In this document: piece after piece, positions 1 through 10,200 of the stretch
Position numbering within the stretch: the first letter of the stretch is position 1
Layout of the letters: each line of letters starts with the position of its first letter
DNA from: Pelagophyceae sp. CCMP2097
Lineage: Eukaryota > Sar > Pelagophyceae
DNA length: 33,790 nucleotides
Direction: 5' to 3'
Assembly: GCA_026770575.1 (NCBI GenBank)
Contig: MU657240.1
Span: 25,226 to 59,015, forward strand
The notes under the pieces: generated by a model
What the model was told of the DNA's origin: nothing
The model's input: only the letters and a program-made list of their open reading frames with translations
Database searches by the model: none
Made by a program: the position numbers and the translations under genes

Positions 1-1240
1 GCTCAAACAGCGGTTGTGAATATAGGGACTGATTTAAATCTTTTGAATTCCCACTCAGAACAAATTTTACTTTCGGGAGCAGACAGGGAGCTCGAGAGAC
101 GCTCGAGAGACGCCCGAGAGACGCAGAGCGCGCCCGTCTATAGCACAGGGGAGACGAAGCTCCTGATATGAGTTGGGTTTTCCCAGATTACTTGAGCACC
201 TTGGAGCTGGCTCGTGTCGAGCCTACATGGCGAGTCTGGATGTAAAATTTTGGCGGCGTCATCACCGCGCGTCGCTCTCACGGCCATATCAATTTTGGCT
301 CCAGGCCAATGAGTAGAGCTGCGATCATCACCCGTCCCTTTTCGGGCTCTGGGCGCCCTCCAACTCCGCCCCAGTGGCCGAAACGCCGCACCTCGAGAGC
401 GGCATCCACGCTCAACATAGGTAAAAATGGATACCGCTCTCGAGGTGTGGCGTTTCGGCCCTCCTACCATCACCGGAAATCATTTAGTCTGTTTCCACCA
501 TATTTCCGGATTTTCCCCACTTCGTGATGCTAAAGACCCCGTTTTAGATTTAATTAACTCCAAAATTGCCTTAAATGGCCTCTCCTAATCCCGTATTTTT
601 TCGGCCTGTGTGACAAAAGGCTTTTTGGCGAAGGGCTCTTTGGCGATGTAATGAGCAAAAGCACGGTGGCTCACGCGACGCGTGTCGTGGACGATGGGTA
701 AAAGAGGGGGTTCAAGGAGGGTCCTGGGACCCCGCTCTTGCGTGGCGCCGTGGTCACGGTGTATAAACCCAAACTGCTGTTCAAACCAACAACCCCCCTT
801 GATTTACGCCAACCCCTCGACCGCGCGTTGTGCAGCTTGCGGCGACCGTCGCATTTCCTATAGGACCGTAGCATTCCCTATAGGACTTCCTAGGGAAGTA
901 AGAAGGTGTTGGAGGAGACTCAGTCGCCAACCTGGTCTGACACATCTCCGAGTACAATGGCGTCGGTGCCCCGACCCGTGGCCCGGCCGGGCGCCTTTGG
1001 CGCGGCGGGTTTTCTAAAATGGTGGGTCCCACGGAATTGGGTGGCCGTGCGGTCGCGAGCGGCGTCGACGTCACAAGGACGCTGGCTCTCAGGAAAGGGG
1101 CACCGCGCTCCCAGAGCAGGCTTTCTTTGGCAGGCACCTCTTCGACTCTGGCGAGGCCCCGAAAAAGTTGGGAATCCGATGGTATTTCGATCCCATGGTA
1201 TTTCTCTTAAAATGCGAGATGATGCTAGATGACAATCATG
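1..1240. other. Downstream flank of the CCDC146-like gene, no gene seen
   Basis: No credible exon was found on either strand. The stretch lies 3' of the minus-strand gene that stops at 1241. It holds an inverted repeat at 376-460, an AT-richer part around 500-610, and a short direct repeat near 850-890 in which CCTATAGGA occurs twice. The short open frames here overlap one another on both strands and show no recognisable motif. Confidence 0.6.
376..460. repeat. Inverted repeat (hairpin), 32-bp arms
   Basis: Positions 376-407 and the reverse complement of 429-460 agree at 30 of 32 bases, with a 21-bp AT-richer loop at 408-428. Both arms contain CCTCGAGAGCGG. The palindrome explains why both strands show similar short open frames here. 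It could be a foldback element or a structured 3' region. No flanking target duplication was identified. Confidence 0.85.
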
Positions 1241-4200
1241 TTAGATGACAATCACGGGCGGTACCGGGACGCGAATGTGCCGCGATGTGGCTCCCGGCAC
1301 GGTGGGTTTAAAGGGTGCAAGGTTGCCGTACGGCTTCGGAATGCCAAGGCCCGCCGCGGCGTCCGGAATGTACGCGTTCGGACGCGGCTCCGCAGTCGTC
1401 CGTACCTACGCGCGGCCGTCTCCGTGCTGCTTGTACCCGCGAGGAAACGCACCGTGCCCGGGGCGTCTGGCTGCGCTTGCGGCGCCGCTTGCAAACCGCG
1501 CGGCTGCGATCGTTCCAAAAGCCGCCGCTCGAGCTCGCGAGCCGCGTCTTCCGTCGGCGCCGCGTCCTGGGCCGCGTGCCATTTGGCCTCCTCGAGGCGT
1601 GTCGTCACCTAAACCTCGAGTGATCAACGACTGAAATAACATATATTCGGTGCCTCGTCTTCAAAATAACATCCGTCGTCTTCAAAATAACATCAGTCTC
1701 GTCTTCAAAAAATAAGATCCGTCCAAACTTCAAAAAATAACATCCGTCCAACTTCAAAAGCCGTCCAAACTTCAAAAAATAACATCCGTCCAAAAAATAA
1801 CATCCGTCCAAACTTTCGGCGCCGCGGCGGACGTCGCGCTTCTGCTGCTGCAGCTTCATCGCCGTCGCCTACGCCAAAGTCGAAAAAGCGCAAGGCAAAG
1901 CCCACCGGCGCGCTCCTGGCAAACGAGGCTTCCAAGGCAGACCTTCCAGAGATGCGAGGGGTATTGTTGAGATCTCGTTCATCGAAAGCTCCGAAACCAC
2001 GCACCTGGTACATGGACAGCTCCGAGACCACGGCCATCATGCGCCGCGTCGCGTCGCGGATCTTCGCCTGAAGGATTTTTGGATTTTTGGATTTTTGGAT
2101 TTTTGGATCTTTGGAAAGGGGCCTCGTCTCAAGGGCGCCCCCCAAATTCGTGGCCGTTGGAACGGACCTGATATCCGTTGACCTGCCTGGCCAAGTCGAG
2201 CGTCTCGCCGCGACCGGATGCCGCGCGGTGCTGCAATTTCGCGGCGAGGTTGGCGACTTCCTCCAGGACGAGCTCGTTCTCCAGCAAGGCCTCCTTTTTG
2301 GCCTAGATGCGTGCCCTCTCGGAAAGTTTAAAAATTAAAAAAATTAAAATTAAAATCGAAAACGCACGTTCAACCGCTCCTCCAACACGGCCGTCTTGGC
2401 CGCCAGCGCGTCTCTATCGGCGTCGTCGCCCGGCAAGGTGCGCCACCTCGTCAAATTCGCCGGCGACTCCAAATCCGAGCACAGCTGCTCCGTCGACGCC
2501 CTCGCTAAACGAAGTTCCGCCTAAAGGGGGCGCGTCGGGCGTCGACGGCGAACCTGTTCGTCTTGCTTGCTTGACTTCAAATGCGGTTCAAATGCACTTT
2601 ACAATCCACCACTTCAAATGCAGTTCAAATGACCCAAACGCACTTTACAGTCCACCACTGCTTTGGCCAGCAGCGGCAGCTGCGGCAGCTGCTTGCGGGC
2701 CACTGCCACGTGCCGCTGCACCTCGGCCAGCTTGAGGCGCAAAGCGCGCGCGTCCTCGGTGCGCTGGCGCACGCCAACGTCGCCGGATTTTATGGTGAAC
2801 TCTTGCAAGTTGACCTAATTTCAGTTCCAAATTTTTCAATTCCAATTCCAAATTTTTCAATTTATTTTGGGGCGGGTCGGGACCGTTGCGAGGGCTGCTC
2901 GAGGGCCGTCGAGGAGGGCCGACTCGAGGACCGACTCGAGGACCGTCTCGAGGACCGTCTCGAGGACTGTCTGCAGAACCGTCTCGATGCCGTCTCGAAA
3001 ACTGTCTCGAGAACCGTCTCGAGGACCGTCTCGAGGACCGTCTGAAGGTCGTTTTGAGACCGTCTCGGTGCCGTCAAAGGGGGCCGTCAAGAGGGCCGTC
3101 GGGAGACCATCTCGAAGACAGCCAATAGGGCCGTCGAGAGGCCGCCTCGAAGACCGTCTCGAGGACCGTCTCCAAGCCGCCTCGGGGGTCGTCTCGAGGG
3201 CCATTTTCAAAGCCGTCTTCAGGGCCGTCTCGAGGACCGTCTTGAAGGCCGTCTTCAGGGCCGTCTGAATGGCCGTCTTCAGGGCCGTCTTCAGGACCGC
3301 TTCGATGCCGTCTCCGAGCCGTCTCGAGGGCCGTATAGGGGCCGTCTCGAAGGCCGTCAAGAGGACCGTCTCGAGGTTCGTCTTCAGGACCGTCTCAGGG
3401 CTGTCAAGAGGGCCGTCTCGAGGGCCGTCTCGGGGCCGTATCAAGGGCCGTCTCGAGGGCCGTCTCGAGCTCGTCTCGTTGACCGTCTCGACGACCGTGT
3501 TAAGGTTGTTTTGAGGCCGTCTCGATACCGTCAAAGAGGGCCGTAGGGAGACCATCTCGAAGACCGTCTCGAGGGCCGTCTCGAGGGCCGTCTCGAGGGC
3601 CGTCTCTGGGATCGACTCGAGGGCTGTCTTCAAAGCTGTCTGAAGAGCCGTCTCGGGGACCGTCTCGAGGGCTGTCTTCAAAGCTGTCTGAAGGGCCGTC
3701 TCGAGGACCGTCTTCGGGACGGCCTCAAGTACGTTTTGAGGCCGTCGAGAGCATCGTCTCGAGGGCCGTCTTCCGGGTTTCGACATGGTCTCCGAGCCGT
3801 CTCGAGGGCCGCATAGGGGCCGTCTCGAGGGCCGTCAAGAGGGCCGTCTCGAAGGCCGTTCCAAAGGCCGTTCCAAAGGCCGTCTCGAACTTTATCTCGG
3901 GGTCATTTCGGGGCCGTCTCGAGGGCCGTCTCGGCGACCGTCTCGGCGACCGTCTCGAGGACCGTCTCGAGGACCGTCTCGAGGACCGTCTCGAAGCCGT
4001 CTTGAGGGCCGCCCAGAAGGCCGCCCAAGAGGCCCGTCCGTCGTTCCCCCCGCCATTCCCCCGCACCTTTTCGTAGAGGATGCAGAGCTCGTCGTTGCGG
4101 TCGATGAGGTTGATTCCAGTGCCGTTGCGCTGTTCAACGGCCTAATAATCATCATCCCGAATCACATCGCAGGGCGGCCCGTCCCCGAGGACCGGCGTCG

Positions 4201-7200
4201 AGCCCCAAAGGACCTTGCCCCAAAGGACCTTGCCCGAGGCTCAACCAACTTGCCTTTGCGTACGCGGCCTGCAGCCGGAGCATCGCCCTCTCCAGGCCGT
4301 TCAAAATGCCGTTGAGTTTGTCCAGCTCGACGATTTGCTGCTCGACGACCTAGGTATGTTCATAAATTGCAAATCGCGGGGTGGCGTCCGCCGATCCGGG
4401 GCATAGAGAGGCCTGTGCTCTCCGGGGCCGTCTCGGGGGCGGTGGCAAGGTCGAAGATCGGCACCGCCGTCTCCGGGCCCGTGCAGCGGGCCGTTGAAAC
4501 CGTGCAGCGGGCCGTTGAAAAGGAAAGGCCCAGGCCACTTTGGGCTGCCGTCGTTTCGATTTGCCGCCTCGGGGGGCCGCTGCGAGGGACCGCCCCTCCG
4601 GGGCCGTCGCGAGGGGCCGCCGGATGGACCCGAGTTTCCACGGGCTTGCTTTTGGGGTTTTCGGCGAGTGCGCCACGGAAAGTGCGCAACGGAAGGTGCG
4701 CGACGGAAAGTGCAAAAACGCACCTCTTGCTTCTTGCGGTATTCGGCCTGGCTCCTGTACAAGTCCAGCCGGAGCCCGTCTCTTTGCGCCTGCGCCGCCG
4801 CGTGCTGCGCGCCTTCCTTGGCCAAAGCCTTGTCTTTGGCGAGCGACTCGTTGCGCAAAATTTCCACCTAGTCGAAGCGGTGCAGTTTCGAAGTGACCAT
4901 CTTGTGCAAGCACCTCGTTCATCAAGATCTTGATCTTCTCCTTCATCTCCGCCAGTGCCTGCGCGCCATTCGAAGGCGCCTTGCCAAGAAACAACGCACC
5001 TGGCTCGAGGCCTGGATGAAGTTTACGTATTTGTTCCGTTCGTTCTTCACCACGTCGTACAGCGCGGAAAACTCCTTTAAGCGGTTCGAAACTTCGTTGC
5101 TCTTCTTGGACAAGTCGAGCAGGATGAGCTCCTTGACCTTGACCTGATTGCGCGCGTCTTTGATGCGAGTCGACCACGTCTTGCGAGATGCGAATGGGGA
5201 AGATTTTGAATCGCGAGACACAAATGGATTTGAGTACCTCTTCTTGAGTCTCCTTTTCTGCAGTGTCCGCCCGCGCCGCCTCGCGCGCCTTCATCTCGCG
5301 CTGCGCGGCGAGGACGGAGAGGAGTTTATTCTGGCGACGCTCCTCCGCCGTCCACTCGGCGATCGCGTCTTCCATGGACCCGACGTCCGTGAGCAGCGCT
5401 TCTAAGGCTTGCCTACGAAGAATCCGCATCATCGTTTAAAATTGAAATAAAAAAATCATCACAAAATGGAGATGGACGAGGCCTCACCTCTTGGACTTTT
5501 CGACGCCCTCTTGCCTTAACAGCCGCGCAATCGCCAAGTCGACGTCCTGCCGCGACTTTTCAATCTCGTTGCCCGTCTTGGCGTTTTCAGCCTCGATCGA
5601 TCGAAGCAAGTGCTCCGAGTCGGCCACCTACCGGGAAGAAAAACTCGGACGGCCCCCGGACTTGAGAAACCATACGGCACCCCCCAGGCGAGGAGCCGGA
5701 GAGGGATCCTGCGAGGGCCCGAACGCGGGTATCTTGCAAGGACGTTGCGCGGGGCTTGAGAGGGCCCTTGAAAGAGGCCAAAGCAGGGGCCCGTCCGGAG
5801 AAGGGCCCTCTCTTCGCCGCCCTCTCTCCGCTGCCCTTTGGACGGCCCCGCGCCCTCGGTCCCTCGAGGAAGGCCTTTGGGACGAGGCTTCTCGAGCCTC
5901 TCGCGACGGCCCTCGAAGAGACGGCCCCTATTACGGTCCTTTGGAGGCCCGTCTTTCGAAACGGGCCCAAAGACTCGGATGCGGTCCCTCGAGGCGGCCC
6001 CTCGGATCGGCGGGCCCTCTCGGTCCTGATGGAGTCCCTCTATACGGTCGTTTGAGACGGGTCATCGAGAGGCGGGCCCTCGAGACGGTCCCTCAACGGC
6101 CCCTTTGGACAAGGCCTCTCTATGCGGTCCCTCGAGACGAGCCCTCGAGACGGCCCGGCGAGACGAGCCCTCGAGAAAGGCCTTTGAGACGGGCCCTCGA
6201 GACGGGCCTCGCACGAAGCGGTCTTCGAGAGGCGGTCTTTCTCTCAAGCGGATCGGCGGGCCCTCTCTCCGGCCCCTCTGAACGGGCCCTCTCTCCGGCC
6301 CCTCGCGGTCCTTCAAGAGTCCCTCACTCCGGTCTTGCTGCAGCCCTTTCTACACGCCCCCCGGACGAACCCTCCTCGAGACGGCCCTTTCCAAGGACGG
6401 GCCCTCGTACGGTCCCGTCTCGCAACGGACCCTCGCACGGGTTGCCCCTCGAGACGGACGGTCCCTCGAGACGATTCTTGGACGATTCTTGATGGTTTCT
6501 TGGACAGCTTCTCGCTCTCAAGGCGGGCCCCTCGTGACGGGCCCTCGGGACGGGCCCTCGGGAGACGGGCCCCTCGGGAGACGAGCCCTCGGGAGACGGG
6601 CCCTCGGGAGACGGGCTCTCGGGAGACGGTCCCGAGAGACGGGCCCTCGAGACGGGCCGGATAAATGACCGCAAAAGAGGCCTTCCAGGGGTCCGCCCGG
6701 AGAGCTTTTCAAAAGCCCTTGAAAGGGGCCTTGCAAGCGACGGTGCAGAGGCCGGGCAAGTGACCGCCAAAGAGGCCTCGCAGGGGCCCGCCCTTCAAGC
6801 TTTTCAAAAGCCCTAAAAAGAGGCCCTGCAAGGGACCGCGCAGAGGCCGGGCAAGTGGCCGCCAAAGAGGCCTTGCGGGGGCCCGCCCTTCAAGCTTTTC
6901 AATTTGTGCTGATCCCCCGGGTTCTCGGGTTTGTCAAACGACCCAACCCACTTTTCAGGGTCGGCCGTGGGTTTGGGCCACGGCTCGACCGGGTCAAGGG
7001 CCAAAACGCGCCAACCGGGCAAAACTCGACGCGCCGGTTTCGGGGCAACCCGCTGAAGCTCCTTGCAGAAGACTCCTGAATCGCGTCCCACGGGCCATTT
7101 GCCACGGGCCTTTTTCGGCGTCGTCCACGCACTTGCGCTTGGAGCATGGGCAACAAGTCCTGCGCCGCCAAAGCGGCCGCCTTCTTCTTGCGGCATTTCC

Positions 7201-10200
7201 GCCGCAGCGACTCGAGCTCCTTCTTCGCGAGCGAGCGCACGTCCGCCTCGTGGCGCGCGTCCGAGTCGACCTGAGGGGGACGCGTCTTCCACCACGCCGA
7301 GGCCGAAGCGCTCTGAGACCCCTCGATTCGCATCGCCGCCTGGGACGCCGCCTTGAAACGGCCTTGCGCGCGAGCTCCAACCGAAATTTCGCCTCGCCGA
7401 GTTGGTGCGTCCGGGCCTAGGCGGTGCGTCCGAAGGGGCCTCGTTTGGACCGTGGAGCACGCAGGGGCCGTCTCGAGGGAGAGGGCCCGCCTCGGAAGCA
7501 TTTTGAAGAGGCCCCGACCGGCGAGAGGGCCCCTCGACACGGCGCTCTCAGGTCCGAAATTGGGACTTTCTTAATCACACACCACACTAAAGCCGCCTAA
7601 TATCTCAATAAATCATTTTTAGGACCTACTCAAATCTTTTAAATCCCTTATTGAGAGGCAAAAACGGGGCCAGAGCTGTTTGGGGCCCCGTAACGCCCCC
7701 CCAGTGACCGCGGGAGGTGCCTCGTTATAAGCAAGATTGTGTGTCTCGACGAGACGAGTAACCTTGCTTAGAACGAGGCACCTCCCGCGATCACTGGGGG
7801 CGACTTAGGGCGCGGGCACTGAAAGCCGACATTTCAATCTCGCCGCACACGAGCGGCCCAGGGAAACTGAGTGTACCAGCGCAGAGTACATCGCGGGTGC
7901 TTTGAGACTGCCGCAAAATCCCGGTTGTGGGCCCGACTCCACCAGCGTGAAGATCGTCTAAACTCGAGTGCTCCGTGTGCAAATGGCCATCGCTAAACAT
8001 ATAATACAATTTCCAATTTCCCTTAAATCGATTTTGAGAGCGCCGTGTCGTGTCGAACGTCTTCAGGAGACTCGCCCGTCTCACAAGCCCGTCTCGAGGG
8101 CCCCGGGAGGGGGGGGCCGCCAAGAGGGCCGTGCGCACCCCGGCGGACCGAAACCGCGTAGGGGAACGTGCATCGTCCCTCGAGGCCCCTGCCGTCTGGC
8201 CACCCGCTCGGACCGTCGAGCGTCCCCTCTCGTGGACCGTCTCGGGCCCGTCTCAAGGGCCCCTCGAGAGGCGCCGTCTCGAGGGCCCGTCTTCCCGTGC
8301 AGAAGAAGTGTCTCGAGGCGCCGTCTCGAGAGCCCGTAATCGGGCCCGAACAGAAGGCCCGTCTCAGGGGCCTGCCTCGAGGGCCCGAACAAAGGGCCCG
8401 AATAGGGACACCGTCGCAAGGCCCCGTCTGAAGGCCCGTACAGAGCGGCTGCTTAAAGGCGCCGTCTCGAGGGCCCGTCTTAAAGCCCGTACAGAGGGAC
8501 TGTCTCGAGGCACCAACTCGAGGAGCCGTCGAAAGGCCCGTGCAGAGGGACTGTCTGGAGGCACAATCTCGAGGGCCCGTATCGCACGCCGCGCAGGGCC
8601 CGTAGAGGCCCCGCGCAGGACCGTGTGAGCTCCCGTGGCGGCGGGGGGCGCCGAGCGCAGCGTCCAGACCGGGTCCATCGGGCCGCCTCCGGGCCCGCAC
8701 GCGTCCGTAGAAGGAGCGTATAGGAGCCTCCGGGCCTTGAAAAGTGGTCCGAGTCATTTGAAAGTCCGGGCCCCGCGCCCTCTCCCCGCGTCCTCTCCCC
8801 GCCCACACACGCCCGGCGTCTGCGCTCACGGCTGCGTCTACGGAAGACCGTCTGCGGAAAAAAGTGCCTTCTCAATTCCTCCAAAGAGCGCCTCTCTCAG
8901 CGACCGCACGCCGAGCTTGAGCTCAAGAGCGCAGAGGCGTGGCATTGTGTTCGCACTTGCGGGTAACGCGCACCTTAGCCGCGTTGCCACCTTTTCCCAC
9001 CTTTTCCCACCTTTTCCATTTCCCACCTTTTCCCACCATTTCCCACTTTCCCTCAAACAAAACGGCCCTCTCTCCGCTTTCGCACCTTTTCCACGGCCAC
9101 GTTCCTCCCCACGGCGTCGACGTCGCGCTGGCGATGCGCGATCGTGTCGCGGTGCAGTTCCAGCTTGTGCCTCAGATTGGAACGGACGTCGTCGGCTTCC
9201 GCGCGCTTGCACGACTGCTTGGTGATCGTCTTATCTAGAGCTCTGCTCCGCGTCGTCACGCCTACCGCGCACGTCGCCGCCCGCGCTCCTTGGCGACGGC
9301 TCCCCGCCTTTGTTGGACGCCGGGATTCGTGCGCGAAATTTCCGACTCCATCTTTTCGATGGCTTTTTGGACACTCTCAGACTGTTTCCGAATGCGTTCC
9401 GGCTCGATGGCGACTTTTTGCAAAGCGTCCTTGGCCGAGTGCAGGCACGCCGCCGCCGAAAGCTTCTCCACCTAACACGACGGGCGTCGCCAAGCTTGGA
9501 ATCCACCTGGCCAGCCCGTGCCGAGGAAATCCGGGATACGACGATTGAACCCCGTCGAATGAGAAAGGCAAAGGGACAGTACGAGGGCCCGTCTCAAGGA
9601 CCGTCTCGGTCACTATCACGACTCGGGGAACCGACCGTATGAGGGACAGTACGAGGGTCCGTAAAATAGAAATCGTACGAGGGCCCGTCTCAGACACCGT
9701 AGAAAGGACCGTTCGTTTACGGGACTTTCAAAAGGACCTTTAAAAGTGACCGTGCGTTTACAAAGTCCGGAAAAGAGACCGTCTCGAGGCCCTTTGAAAG
9801 GACCATTCGAGGGGCCGTTCCATGGCCCGTATAGCGCGTAAGTGACTGTCGAGGCCCGTCCAAGGATCCGTCTCAGGGGCCGTGGAACTTATAAGAGGCC
9901 GTAAGGGACCGTCCGTTTTCAAGACTGTCTTGGAGACGGCGCGTTAAGAGAAGATCCTCGGAGGCCGTCTAGGAGACCGTCGAAGGGGCCGTAAAAAAGG
10001 GCCCGTCTCGGGGGCCGTCTAGGAGACCGTACGAGGGGGCGTCTACAGAACCGCCTTGGAGACCGGACGTCAAGGGGACTGTCTAGCAGGCTGTCTCGGG
10101 TACCGTTAGGAGAGTGTTCAAGGGGCCGTCTCGGAGACCATACTAGGAGCCGTCAACAGAACCGTATACAGGACGTCCGTATAGAGGGGCCGTCTCCAGG

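Noticed and set aside
2857..3786. 309-codon minus-strand frame of ETAL-type repeats
   Set aside because: It lies wholly in the 12-bp array of an intron flanked by phase-compatible CCDC146 exons. Periodic sequence opens several frames on both strands.
5491..6492. 333-codon plus-strand frame
   Set aside because: It runs antisense through a coiled-coil exon into the CTCGAG array; repeat artefact.
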